Part shown: one piece after another, positions 23,001-35,789 of the stretch
Numbering within the stretch: position 1 is the stretch's first letter
Layout: every line of letters starts with the position of its first letter
Origin: Callaeas wilsoni
Taxonomy: Eukaryota > Chordata > Aves > Passeriformes > Callaeidae
Length of the DNA: 64,000 bases
Direction: 5' to 3'
Assembly (NCBI GenBank): GCA_013398955.1
Contig: VWPU01001310.1
Location: forward strand, 1 to 64,000
Translations under genes and position numbers: made by a program
The notes under the pieces: generated by a model
The model's input: the letters and a program-made list of their open reading frames with translations, nothing else
Databases searched by the model: none
What the model was told of the DNA's origin: nothing

Positions 23001-24434
23001 AACATGTTAATATTTCATGAAGGGTTCACCTCCTAATGGCAGGAGGGTTTCCAAACCTGAGGCTATCACAGGGGTGCCAGTGTTGAGGAGAACTAGCAGA
23101 TTTATGATTTTCCTCCCCTCACTGCCAAACAGGGAATCATCAGAAACGAAGGCAAAAGTCTTGCAAAAGCTGATGTGGGAGGCAGAAATAAAGCTGCTGA
23201 GGAACTGAACTCATCCAGCTTTGTGTCTGCTGTGAGGTCTCTCCAGTGAGCTGTGGCTAAACAGGGATGGACAGATGCCAACCTCACATCCTCCGTGGGC
23301 TGTACACGGAACACGCTCTTGCCAGCACCCACACCAACAGTTTATATTCAAACAAACAGCATGATTCTGTCTGTGATTCTAATGTTCCCATAGCAGTTAG
23401 GAGACAGTCAGGATAGGCCTAATTTGATATGTTCTTGGAAGTATTACAGACCCCAGCATTCACCTCTCCTGGCAGTGATGCAGTGTCTGGCCACTACCAC
23501 TTTCCCGGGCAGCTGCCAGGAGCCTTGGCAGGGTTCAGCCTGCCACTGTGGATTGAGTGATTCATGCCCTCGAGTTGTGAAGTGCTGCTGACCGTGTGCC
23601 TGATGTCTGTCCTGGCTCTGCCAGTCTGCAGAGGTGGACACACTTGCTGAGGTCATAATTCTTTGATACTGGATTTTTTTTCATCAGTGCTGGAGTGACT
23701 TATGACTTTTATTTATGGCACTGTAATCTTTGCCCACTTACCAGTGTGCAGATTTGGAAACATCCTCTGTTGCACAATTCTCTTCTCACTTGCTTCTCAC
23801 TGCCTGAAGCCACCCCAAATCCTCCCCAGTGTCTGTTCTTAAACATTTCTCCATCAGCAAGTGCCTGCTTCCTCCTTTCTTCTCCTCCTCTTTCTTCAGC
23901 TGGAGGTATCTGACTTTATCTCATTCCTCATTCTTTCCAGATTGTAACTGGGCTTGGGTTGAAAGCAAATTTGGAGAAAAGTTTAGCTGAGCCTGGCCCA
24001 AGGGTTGAATTAATTTTGGAACATGCAGTGCTGTGGAACCTAGAACAGCAGCAATTAATGCTACTTGCACTGTGACCAGGAGAAGAAACTAAAAGGCCCC
24101 AGCAAAAGAGCTGTTGCCACAACGTGTGTATTCAACAAAATCACTGAGGGCAGACCAGTGCCCTGGTCAGTTTGATGATTTCTCAAATTGGCAACTTCTT
24201 GCTATTTTTAAGCAGTACAAGCATTTCAGGATGGTGTGAGCCAATGAGCTTGTCTGTATAAATTAAGATATCAAACAGCTCAAATATATCTTCTAAGCTC
24301 ACCTAGGTTTGAGTTAAAAGATAAAAAGCTGGAAATAAACCCAGAGGCTTATTTTGTTTGTTTATTCAACAGTAGCCCTTGGATCTTTGTTTATGACTCA
24401 GATTTCTATTCCGTTCCATACAAATCCCCAAGGC
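20092..24434. other. Non-coding stretch, no gene seen
   Basis: About 4.3 kb. It contains a pyrimidine tract (about 20191-20219) and several 60-160 codon ORFs, the longest at 20716-21195 on the plus strand. That ORF is Gly/Cys/Ser/Trp-rich without a domain and overlaps open frames on the other strand, which points to a stop-poor GC-richer patch and not a gene. No repeat recognised. Confidence 0.55.
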
Positions 24435-24820
24435 TGGCAGGAGTGTTGATCTGCTGGAGGGTGGGAAGGCTCTGCAAAGGGATCTGGACTGGCTGGATCA
24501 ATGCAGCGAGGCCAATTGTATGAGATGTTGTCAACAAGACCAAGTTCCAGGTGCTGCATTTGGATCACAGGTCTCACTACAGGCTGTGGGAAGAGTGCTC
24601 AATTTGTGCCAGGAGAGGTTTAGATTGGATATTAGGAAGAATTTCTTCATTGAAGGGATGTCAAGCAGTGGCACAGGCTTAAATACCACCCCTGGAGGTA
24701 TTTAAAATAGTGTAGATGTGGCACTTGGGGACCTGGTTAAGTGATGGGCTTGGCAATGCTGAGTCAACCATTGATGATCTTAAAGGTCTTTTCCTACCCA
24801 AATGATTCTAAGATTGTATG
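24435..24820 (+). mobile_element. Internally deleted CR1 LINE fragment
   Basis: The left part matches the end of the CR1 reverse-transcriptase region ('gtgttgatctgctggagg', 'ggaaggctctgcaaaggga', 'tctggactggctggatc', 'gaggccaattgtatgag', 'gtgctgcatttggatcac'). The right part matches the 3' UTR ('tttgtgccaggagaggttt', 'agattggatattaggaag', 'tggaggtatttaaaa', 'gatcttaaaggtcttttcc', 'aatgattcta'). The two meet at about 24598-24601, leaving out the stretch that normally lies between. The element therefore has an internal deletion as well as 5' truncation. Confidence 0.9.
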
Positions 24821-26610
24821 AGAAGACAGTCTCTTCTAAAAGAAGTGTCTCTCTTTTTTCAATGCCTACTGTGTAGGCTATTTATGATACTTCCTTCTGA
24901 GGCAGGAGAATAAATATTCTCATATGCTATTAAAAAAACCCTCAGGATTTGCTAGGTCACCCCAAAATCTATCCCAGTTCTGGATGTAAAGTTGTGGAAG
25001 TTTCACTCTTAAAATCTGAAGTTTTAAGTAATCTCTAGGCTTGTAAAGTGTACAAAAGAGTAAGTGAAGCCACTGCACTGTCTGAGCCACTTCTTTTTTA
25101 GTTGGTGAGACAACACCTCTGTTAGGAATGATATTAGCTCGTGGGAATCTGAACATACACCTAGAGAATCCCTGAGAGCCAAAACTTCGGCAAGTTCACA
25201 TCAGAAACTGTAAATTGCAAGCGTGAGCACAGCTCTCTGCTGGAGCATGAACTCTTCCCCCCAGATGTTTTTGTGGGGCTGCCAGGCTGAGTCGCAAGCT
25301 GATGTATGGAGCAGAAAGATGCAGTGCATATCTAACCTCTCCTGCTAAACATGCTACAAATTGGAGATGGAAATCTGTCCGCAAGCATCAACTCCTTTGT
25401 GTTGCTTTATTGCACAGCGAGCGGGGGTGAAGGCTCATCACCAGCCGTGGATAGGAGCTAAACTTGATGAAGTGGATCACTTACTGCTGTGACACAACAC
25501 AAAAAGAGCATTTCTGCCTCAGATCCTCCGTGGACTAGGCTGAGGAGCTGGCTGGCTGCAGAAAGGCAGTTTGTAAATTCTTGTGGCTGCTTCCCCTAAC
25601 CCTCACTAGGTGATGCAGCACAGGGAAAGGGGGGCAGAGGCCAAAGTTCTTCTCTGGAAGGCTTTAGAGAGCTTCTCTTTGTGGGAGGGAGCGTGGTGGA
25701 GGATGGAAGAGGTGCTGTGGTTTGAAATCATACCCTGACTCCTGGGTAGTTCAGGGCTTTTGATTCATCTGAGAGATAATGAGGAGAACAATAATGTGGG
25801 TGGCATTGAAACTGAGGACAGATGATTTAGATTTGGTGGGATCGAGAAGTTGACCTGCACCTAAACTTTTTCTGTCAGGTTTTTGCTCACACAGCAGGCA
25901 TAACGATACCTTTTTTTGCTCTTGCTCACCTTTCACTTACCTTTATTTTAAAGGTTTTATGTCAAAAATATCTCATAAATGAATTTCCACTTAGCATAAT
26001 GCAACATGCATAGCAGCTGCATTTCGTATTGGTGCTGCAAGTACCAGGAGTTCATTGCTCACAAAACCATTTTATTTTATGTCTCTGTAACAGTATAGAA
26101 AAATCAATGAACTTCTAATTAAGACTTAAAAAGAAATGTAGGCTAGTACTTTAATCCTAGATCAATTTGCTTTTATTTCATAACAGCATAAAAATTTATC
26201 TGCTGAGAGCATTATTAACTGCTTCAGCTTTTGGATACCCAGATATAACATTTTGGAAGAAGTGCAATTAAATGATTTATGTCACATCCATCCTGAAACA
26301 CCCTACCTAATAATAATATTGAGGGAGAGGGCTTGAAAACACTGTGTTTGTACAGAAGGAGGGAAAAAACACCCTAGATAGAAAAGACATTTCCTGCATT
26401 TGAAGTTCTCTTCTCTGTGGAAATCTAAGCAGCAGATACTATTGGTGTGAGATTTTGCTCAGGAATGTTGTGCAAGATCAAACAAACAGCAAAAGAGCAC
26501 TTTTTTAGTTATTTATTTACAGAAGAAAAAATCAGAGCCATATCTGGTGAGTATGGGCTGGTGACAGACAAAGCTCAGTGCTGCTGGTATTTAGTCTGGG
26601 GTGTTCTGTT
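24821..26610. other. Non-coding stretch, no gene seen
   Basis: No supported gene or repeat. ORFs are short. Composition is ordinary to AT-rich. Confidence 0.6.
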
Positions 26611-26660
26611 GCAGAAACCACGCCTTTGAGTGCAGAAACCACGCCTTTGGGTACAGAAAC
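26611..26660 (+). repeat. 21-bp tandem duplication
   Basis: GCAGAAACCACGCCTTTGAG + T (26611-26631) is followed by GCAGAAACCACGCCTTTGGG + T (26632-26652), one mismatch, and then a partial third copy ACAGAAAC. In frame it gives a repeated short peptide in a 144-codon ORF that I do not consider coding. Confidence 0.93.
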
Positions 26661-29600
26661 TCACTGAACGGTGTTTTCCCTCTGGATGCCCTCCCATATC
26701 CTGTCTTCTGGTTGGGGAAGAAAGGAGCATCTGCAGGAGGCAGAAATCAGAGGATGGGACTTGCAAGTCCTCACGCCAGGTCTGTTCTGTCCGATGATCA
26801 GACATGGAAACACTTGGCAGGAATGGGATGTAAAGGTTTTGCTTTGAGTTTTAGATGCCGTGTTTTTGAGCCCGATAAGGTTATTTGCAGCTCCACATTT
26901 GGTGTTATTTCTACATTTTGCAATTGTTTTCCAATTGTGTTTTTGAGAGCTGAACTTGGTGCTACTACTTGTGGAGGAGAGGCAGTAGCTTGTGTGAATT
27001 GTAGTGCCTGGGTCCAACTGACAGACAGTGCCTGAAATCACAGACATTTCATTGTTTGCCCTTATTACTGGTTAGGTTTGTATTAATTCCAGCTGCTGAC
27101 AGGGGCAAACTGTTTATTTGAAAAGCCAGGAGGTTATCACAGTGGAAGCAAGGCAGAGCTTCGTGCTGAAACAGAAACAGTGAAAATCCCAGTGCCCTCT
27201 TGGCTCGTGTTAACATACCTGGGCCCTCCAAAATAAGCATCCTGCCTCCTGACAGAACTTGGATGTGAGGTAACAAGAACCTCTCTAGGGACTCTGCTAC
27301 AGGTGTGCCCATGTGAGTGGGATATTCCTGACATGAAATGAGACTGTAGCAGAGCATCCTCTGGGAAGTGGTGCCTTCCAGTGAACATTTTGGCTGTGCC
27401 TTGGCATTTGTGCTGCCAAGAGGGGGAAGTATGGCTTTAATGTCACAGCAGACTCTGCCAGTGACAGCCTGTTGCAGCCAGGCTGCCTATTTTTCTCTGT
27501 CCTGGCACTTTCTGGGGCCTTTAGTTGCTTTTACAAGGTAAATGTATTGCCTTTCCCCACTCCTGCCTGCCTGTTTTAGCTGTGAATACTATGTGTTTCA
27601 GCTCTGATGTTCTATTTCACTGACTTACAGCCAGAGTAGCAATTAATCCAGTGGAAGACAGGAGCAATTTTAATTTTTATTCAGCCTGCTGATGGAATAC
27701 TACAAAACAGCTTATGAGCCTAGATGGACCCAAAATACCTTTCTTTGACAAAAGGCACCCATCAAGCTACTTGCTCATGCTAGAGGAGCTCACTGTGGTC
27801 TGCAAACACCACCAGCAAATAGCAGGATCAGTGGCTGGAAACAGCTTGTGGAAACAACTTTGGGCACATAATTTCTTCAGATTTCTTTGAAAGAGTGGGT
27901 GATCTTTAAAACCCAGCCCTAAATTTTCCCCTCAAGGGCTTGAGGTCGTCAATGTGGTAGCTAAGTTAAAGTCCCTGGTCAGTAACAGAGGGAGCTACCT
28001 GACCCTGTATTTCCACATCCTCCATATCTGAGTAGGAAAGGAGTCAGAAACTTTAAAATGGAAAACCAAGCAAAGAGCAGGAGGTTGGCTGAGCTGGCCA
28101 AGGGCCTGTCTACCTTGCCATCCTGCCTCTGGCAGCATGTGCTCGGGGGGAAGATGTTCTGTTCCTTAACCACCAATGATGTCTTCATTTTTAATAGTCC
28201 CTAGTGGATTTTTCTTCCATTCAATTTTCTAGCAGCTCCTTCAATTCTGTTCCTCCTTCTATAGCTCCTGTGGCAGAACATTACCCACCTTAATTTGAAG
28301 CTGTTCTGAGAACTGCTTCCATTTATTTCCTTTCTGTGCCAGGAAGGTTCTTGTGACTGACCTTTGGCTTTTGGACTGAGAGCAGTGCTGAGCAGTGTTT
28401 GCCTTCTCTGTGCTGCTTGCAGTCCTACAGAATGTGGTCTAAAGCAAAGCACATCCCCCTCTCTGTAGTGTTTCCTACCAGCAAATATCTCACAGCCCTC
28501 AGGAAGGTTGGGGTTTTACTCAGGGCTGCAGAGAGATGCCCATCACTGCTCAGGAGTCAAAATGTTGAATATAGCGTGAATGTCAGAGGGAACAAAAGCA
28601 TTCTCCTTCTGTATCTGTAGTGCATTTAAACAGGTCTGTGTAATTAGAACTGGAGTCTGGGAGGTCTCACCTGTGCTTTCTTTACCTCTCCTGCCAAAGA
28701 GAAATTTACACCTGTTTCTTCAAAATGGAAGGAAGGGAAAATATAGAGCTACAGGGCTATTTTGAGATGGGCTTCTTCCCAACTTATGGAGAAATTATTC
28801 CTGTTTGTGCAGAAGGATTAAACACCAGTTGTGCAAGTCACAGACTAGCCTTTGGTGTCAGAAGAAAGTTGGGCACTAGCAGAAGACCTCTGAATTTGTG
28901 TCTGTGTTGTAGATCATGTCGGGTTTTATTTTACACAGTTTACTCTGCCTGCACACCTTGCTGCCTTCTGGATGGCATGAGAACTGAGAAAATGTCAGAT
29001 CTCCAGAGCAGGCAGAGAACCAGCTTCCTCTTCATTTAGATTGTGATCTAGCAGTGGGGAAGCTCCGGATTTTAGAATGGTCCTGTGACAGGGCTTCACC
29101 CATCTGTACATGAGCTGGTTAATACCCATAGTGTGGTGAGAATCCCTCTTGTCTTCCAGAAGATGAACTTTCTTCCTGTGATTGTCTCCAAATACAGAGA
29201 GGGTTCAAACGGATGCAGGGTGATTTTATCAGTTGCACTCTGTATTTCTGGGGCGAATAAAGATCACAGGTAAAGATCAACAATAGTAATGAGAAGAAGG
29301 AATTGATTTCCAGCTGAAGGATGGATAGATGGATGGATGAATTGATAGCTTCCTCCTTGCTTCTTATGACTACACCCTCAGACCTGTTGTGCTATAGAAA
29401 CAGCAGGTGAAGTTTTTCATATTTTAGGAAATATTTCTGATGTTCCCCAAAATCAGTGTGTCCCTCCCTGTTTCCTGGTGTCTAATAAGAAGGGAGCTCA
29501 TGTCAAGGCTGTACTGTTTTGGAATCTTTCCTCTCTGTTAGTGAAATGTGTAATTATTAAAACTGTGGGACTCAACATGTTTTGGGATATTTTACTCCTG

Positions 29601-31440
29601 TGACAAATCCACTGAGGGGCTCAAAACTTTTGGAGGAGTTATGTATGTACACACACTGCCAAGTGGCATCTGTTGTGCAAGCTTAATTCTGTTTGGAAAT
29701 GAAGTCAAGAATGGCAATGGTGACAGAAAGATGTTTTTCTTCCAAAAGATATTGAATGAGGTTTGAATTCGAAATAGGAAAATTAAATCACTGCTGGACT
29801 AAAGAAGACATTGCTGTCAAAAGCATAAGCTTTGAGACCATGTCTAGAGAAAAATTGGCAGTTTTTATGAATCCTTGGTTTGTGTTAACAAAGCCAGTCT
29901 ATTATAGTTGGATTGAACTCCTTTACAAAATGTGCTCTGTGGAGGATAAAAAACTCCTCGAGACCACAGAAGGAACAGCACAGGATCCTTGTCCACTCAC
30001 AAGAAGACAATGTGAGTGCTCCTATATTCTTACACTGATTTTCTGGCAAGCAAAAAGTAAATTTTTTTTTTATATATTAGAAACCTATTGAATTATAAAA
30101 ATAGTTGTGCGCTGCATTTAGAGACATAGTAAGTTTAAATTCTGTAGGTGAGAAATTCCTCCCCTCTTGTTATCTGACACATCTAGTGATAACCTCTAGT
30201 TCTGTGCTGTCTGTGTCAGTGCAGGGTGATGAAATCAGATATTGATCTGGATTTGGATCTGCTGGTATTAGAACTGGTACAATACAGAGTCTGTACGTAG
30301 CACAAAGCTTCCATTTGACCTCCAAGGCAGAGGATCAGATTTAGGAAGGAATACAATACTCTGCAAACAGGTCCCTTGCACGTTTGGGGAGGGGATGAAA
30401 TGGATTCACCTATTATGTTTCCTGAGCATGGGAGGATCTGGGCTTAAATTCAGCTTTCAAAATCGAAGATTAGAGTTTTACCAGAAAGCTGCTCAGGATC
30501 TGATGTGAGGTCACGACAGGCTCTTTGGTTCACTCATTTCCTTAATGCAGGAATTGTGTAATATTTAAGCCACTTTATATGGTCTGCATAACAGCAACCA
30601 CCATGTCAATAATAAATTCCCTCTGGAATCTGCCAAACAAAAGTGCCATACTTTTATTTGTAGGAACTTTCTGTGTTATAAATGATGGTTTATACATCTA
30701 AAAGTCGTTTGAGAGGACTGCTGTCTCCAGCTCTGCTTTAGAGTGCTGGATCCAGAGGTTTTTAAAAAATTTATAGTCCACTTTGACTTGACCACACTTC
30801 TGGAATGCCTTTCTCGCATGCCTCAGCATGGGATTGACAGAAATAAAAACATCCTTTTTTTTCTTCCCTCACAGATTTCAAATGCCTCAGACCTGATTGC
30901 AGCACAGCCTGGACAGCAGACATTTTTTCTGCTTGTTGCTTCTGTGCAAGGTTTGCATTTGAAGTGCAAAGTACAGACAGTAGCTTACACAGGTACAAAG
31001 AGCAGGAGTTTGCCCCTGTTTCTCTGCTGTGGTGGGCAGGTACATTTGTGTTTTATTTAACTGGTTCCCAGTAGCAGTCCTGACAGTGCCAGCAGTGTAA
31101 AAAAAGTGGTTCAGCAAGTGCAGGGAGCTTTTCTGCTGTCTGCATTGTGTTCCTGCCCAGAGGGTCTCCTGAGAGTCAGCAGAGGTGGCACCAAGGACAT
31201 GCCAGGTGTTGCTGGGAGGAGCTGCAGCTCCTGGAGTAAGTCAGAGTTAAGTAGGGAGAGCCAATGCATAGGTGGCTTCAGGACAGGGGAAAGAGCAATG
31301 AAGTCGGGCACCACTTGGAGCACCCGAAGAGCCGTGTCAGGCCACAAACCTGACTCCAGAGTCCTTGGGATACTCTGCATTCCCCTGCCCTTGCATTGTG
31401 TCTGGCATTGCAGCTTGTCTCCCGTTGGCAGTCACACATG
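26661..31440. other. Non-coding stretch, no gene seen
   Basis: Nearly 4.8 kb with overlapping ORFs on both strands, none recognisable. A short (ATGG)n patch occurs at 29320-29339. No mobile element seen, which makes it one of the repeat-poorest parts of the window. Confidence 0.55.
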
Positions 31441-31755
31441 ATTAACATCACTTGGGCTGCTCGGTACGGTTTGAGGAGCAGAAGGAGTGGTGCTGCCAGC
31501 AGAGATGCACCACAGACCTTTGGGTTAACACAGCCTGACTTTTTCAAAGACTTTCCTCCTGCAAGATGGCTCAGTCCTGTCAACCACTCCGCTGGAGTCC
31601 TGCCTTGTCTCTGTGCACATTACCTGCCCCAACGGGCAGAGGGGACTGCAGCTTGTCTAGGAGTTTCCCTGGGCCAGCTGAAAGCCCTGCAGCAAACCTT
31701 GTGGATGCACATGCTCCTATCCGAGGAGACCAGGCTGCCCCGTTCCTGTAAGCCC

Positions 31756-31803
31756 TATATAAAAAGCAGGCTGCGGAAGGACATTTCCTCCTCTCGCTAC
31801 TCT
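31756..31803 (+). promoter_or_regulatory. Candidate TATA-box core promoter
   Basis: TATATAAAAA (31756-31765) lies between GC-rich flanks (AGCCC before, GCAGGCTGCGG after), and an initiator-like CTACTCT sits at 31797-31803, slightly further than the usual 25-35 bp. The following 200 bp keep more CpG than the surroundings (for example 31910-31935). No ORF downstream is recognisable, so any product would be non-coding or spliced. Because an AATAAA occurs at 31890-31895, an unrecognised LTR is an alternative reading. Confidence 0.27.
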
Positions 31804-34800
31804 CTGCGTGGCTGATCCAGAAAAGGGTGGTTTTGTTGAGACTTGAGTATTTCTGAGGGAAGGGGTGCGTGTGCATGAGTGTGTGTGGGGAATAAAAAAA
31901 GAAACATTAGCGCGTTCTGACGGAGTCGCGTCCCCACTTAACTTAATGACAGACACCCACCCGTTTCACAGGGGTCAGGATTTCAGTATCCTGCGTGCGG
32001 GGGATCTGTCAGTGATGCTGTCCTTGTTATAGCAGTAGCTGAACTCCTGTTAGCATAGCAGGCTACGGGGAGCTGCCAGTTAGCAGCTCTGTCACTTACG
32101 CTCCCTTCAAGCGAGTGTTTGCGTTTGATTGCTATCTTGGTTAGCCAAGAAGGCTTCGTGTTCCTGGAATGTCCATGGAATTATCTTAGTGCTAAAAGGA
32201 AAGGGAGGAAGAGTCTCTCAAACTGGGCAGCTGAAGTCTCACATCCTTGTCTTGGGTCTCATCTCACACGGAGATCACCCTTACCTCTGTCACCTCTCCT
32301 CTTCCCTCTCCCCTTAAACCCTGTAGGCACATAGCCACCCCGACTCATACTGAAATCCAGCCCTTTCCAGGCTTGACTCTGCATTAGGAAGAAGTCTTCT
32401 GGGCTCTAGTCCAGTAGAGGAAAAAAAGCTTGGGTTGAGAAATTGCTATTTTTACCCTTGGGAAAGAAAGAACAAGATGGTAACAACCATTTAACACTGA
32501 CTTCATACCCAATGAAACTCTACAGCTGTCAGGACCCTCTGGACACTTAACTTTGCTCAAATCATTTTTTGAAGATGTCTGTTCAAACAAACCTCTACAG
32601 AGGATGGTTTCACCTGTGCACAGGTGCTCTTTTATCACTCTACACTTCAGGGCTTAGTTGGGTTTATTCCTTCTGGGATCTTCTTTTGCTTGGTGCTGAA
32701 CAGACAGCATTCCCCTTCTCAGTTATCAGTAGGAACTGGATCTAGTTCAAGAACAGTTCATCCTCCAAACAACTAGAAAATAAAACATTTCTGAAGCACT
32801 GCATCCACTGTGGAAGCATTAATTCCTTCAGCAGTGGCTCTCTAACTAATGACTGCATCCTCATTGTGGTGGGCTGAGGTTCAGAGTTCTCACTAAAAAC
32901 AAAAAAAATCTCTCATGTTTCTCAAATACCTGAGCCGTGTACTTCCTTCACAGCCTATTTTAAATACAATGCTGATTTCCTGAGACAATTTGCATCTATT
33001 TTCTTACTTTCTGGTCAAAGTCTTGATAAACTTCCAGATAAAGTGATGCATGTTGGAGCTCAGAGCTGTTTTCTTTCCTGCTTACAGGGGTCTATTTACT
33101 AAACCGTTGTGGCACTGCAAGCTTGACATGGACTGTATCTTTTTATTCTTCACACCTGTGCAACTTCTGACACAGGTAAAATGTTCCCTATTTTACGGCT
33201 TCAGAGTATTGCCAATAAAAAGGTTGTGATTCAAGCTAGAAACAGCACTTTGAAAACTTGCATTTCTTCAGTTGAAAAGATAATGCTGTTTCTGTTGTGA
33301 ATGCTCTCCTGCTCTATAAATCTATTTTAAAACCTGGAAAAACTGGAAAAGCTTCTCAGATGGTGCTTTTGGGTCCTACGTAGGTTACATTTTGTCTTCC
33401 ATGTTCTTATTTTTGCATTTCCTCTGTTTTTTTAAATGGATTTTGTATACATAGCACTGCCCCATTGTCACTAAATTTGCCAAACGCGATGTGCAAGTGC
33501 TGCAAAGGTTCCTCACCTCCTACTGAAGCTTTAGATCTGTGCTCTAAATTCACCCTTTCTAGACTCACAGGGGCCATTTCCAGTTAAAATCTCTTCCATG
33601 TTCTTGCAGTTGGGCATCTCTGGCTGCACCTTGGATCAGGAGAACAGTTCAGATTTCCCACATCCTGGAGATGTCTCCATTGGCACCGCTGTCTGTGTGT
33701 ATTTGTTGAGGGTTCTCCCTGATCATCCTTCGTGATATGCAAATGATACACAAATGGTAGGTGCTGGTAACAGTGTTTTAACCACAATAGTGTTAAAACT
33801 TGGGAGCGTGTAGCTTTTCTTCTTATGAAGAGGACACCAGAAGCAGATATTCCAGTTGTAACTTTGGCTTAATGTGGGGAAATATGTGAAGAAGGGATTG
33901 TTTCTTGAAATTTCAGAAGGTTAATCTTACTCACTGGAGGTTAGGATTCATAATTTAAAACTGGCAAAATATTAGATGAACAAACTATAGCTGTTTCTCT
34001 CAGGAACTACATGGATTTACAGGGAGAAACAAGAAGTTGTTCACAGCTTACTATTTTACCTCAAAATCTTTAAGAGGTAAAGAAAAGCAGGGGCTTAACA
34101 CTGGTATGACATAGAATACATGGCAAAAGTAAGTCCCCCTTGATGTGGCTAATGTCTGATAAATTAATTAATGTCAGATTGAGTAATTAGAGAACAGAAT
34201 TAGAGAATACGAAGTAACAGGTCTAGAGTTCAGGCATTTTTTCCAAAGACTAGCTTGTTTATTGTGGGATCTTTTTAGACTAAATGAAGGATCTTGGTAA
34301 TATACAAGATATTGTGCAATATTTTTAAATTATAGAATATTGCTGCAATTAAGTAAACATATTTTAATATTACTATGACACAAACTAAGGCACTTATCCT
34401 AACTGATTGACTACTCCATATCTGTCAGATTCTATGCAAAATACATAGTTAATAAGTAAACATGAAGATGAAAAAGGGGTTTTGGAACTGTTTCTGAAGA
34501 TGATGTGGCATCTTGCCTGCTGCTAATCATGTTTCTAACACAATACGGTTTAGGCTGGAGTTAGTTTAAACAAATTCTTGTGAGGCTGATTAACTCTGTT
34601 TGGTTTATGTGAACACACTTCTCTAACATCTTTGGTCCTATTTAACAGGCAAGGGATTATCATTCTGAGAAATAAAACTAATAAACTGAAGAAATAATTA
34701 GATCTTTCTAAGCAGACGGATGATGGGATCATGTCCTCTGATACCAAGAATGCTAACAAGTTTCTCTATTTTTACAATTAGATTGTTTCATCTGATAATT

Positions 34801-35437
34801 AAAAAAAAATACAAAAACAAACCTAAAAATAAAAACTAGAAAAACCCAGACAAAACAGACCATGGTAAAAATCTTGGGTTTTTTTCCTCTATAGGCAATT
34901 ATTACTGTAGCAACATTTTTATCATGATGTAAAGCCTAATAAAGCTATTAGTGGGATCCTAAGTACCAAGCCAGACAGAATACTGGCATGCTGTTAAAAA
35001 AAAAAAAAAAGAAAAAAAAAGAAAAGACTTCAAGGTTATGAAAGCTTCCTTCAAAAGCTAAGCTGTTTAAGCTTGTCGTTTTTAGGAACTAGGTCTGGTG
35101 TTGGAAGGCAAGGAGGAGAATATGGACTGGTTGAGAAAACGTGCAAACCACTAGAATAGCAGCAGAAAGGCATTTGCATTTGTGCTGGATTTGGGAGTGC
35201 TGAGTTCATAAGAGGACATCAGCTGGGAGGGGGCCACAGGAAAGTCCAGAGGCAGCACTGCCTGGAGAGGAGGGGACAGGAAGGGTCCTGGCCACTTCAG
35301 TGTAACCAGAGTTGAGTATGAAGTGGGTTGGAAAAGCCTAAGCAGTACCAAAGAAGTGTTACCAATTTGCTTATTGCTAGATGGGGAAGGGTAATATCTT
35401 AGCCTTTTAAACAGGGTATTGGCATTTTCTAGCAAGT
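31804..35437. other. Non-coding stretch, no gene seen
   Basis: Mostly AT-rich after 32.6 kb. It contains an A-rich run (34996-35025, A15-G-A9-G-A4) and an earlier A-rich patch (34800-34860). No coding or repeat family recognised. Confidence 0.6.
34996..35025 (+). repeat. Poly(A) tract
   Basis: Fifteen A, G, nine A, G, four A. The nearest upstream AATAAA (34940-34945) is about 50 bases away, too far for a clear retrocopy tail, so I record it as simple sequence. Confidence 0.9.
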
Positions 35438-35789
35438 CACAGAATCATAGAACACTTTGTGTTGGAAGGGACACCTTAAAGGCCTTCTTGTTCCAACCCT
35501 CTGCCATGGAAAGGGACACCTTTCACTACAGCAGGCTGCTCTAAGCCCCCTCCAGCCTGGCCTGGAACACAGAGAAAGGGCATTCACAGCTTCTCTGGGA
35601 AACCTGTTCCAGTGTCTCACCACCCTCACAGTAAAGAATTTCTTCCTAATCTCTGATCTAACCCTGCCCTCTTTCAGTCTGAAGCCATTCCCCCTCATCC
35701 TGTCACTGCATGCCCTTGCCAAAAGTACCTGTCCAGCTCTCGTATCCCCTTTAGGTACTGGCACGTGCTTTAAGGTCTCCCCAGAGCCT
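35438..35789 (-). mobile_element. CR1 LINE 3' fragment
   Basis: Begins CACAGAATCATAGAAC (complement of the CR1 tail) and follows the reverse-complement CR1 order closely: 'ttggaagggacaccttaaag', 'gttccaaccctctgccatgg', 'gcttctctgggaaacctgtt', 'ccagtgtctcaccaccctca', 'cagtaaagaatttcttccta', 'gaagccattccccctcatcc', 'taaggtctccccagagcc'. This is one of the least diverged copies in the window. 5'-truncated as usual. Confidence 0.95.

Noticed and set aside
26601..27035. 144-codon plus-strand ORF
   Set aside because: Begins in a 21-bp tandem duplication and has a 128-codon ORF antisense to it. No recognisable domain.
34940..35025. AATAAA followed by a poly(A) tract as a possible retrocopy tail
   Set aside because: About 50 bases separate the signal from the A-run, longer than the usual 10-30, and no coding-like or UTR-like sequence precedes it.
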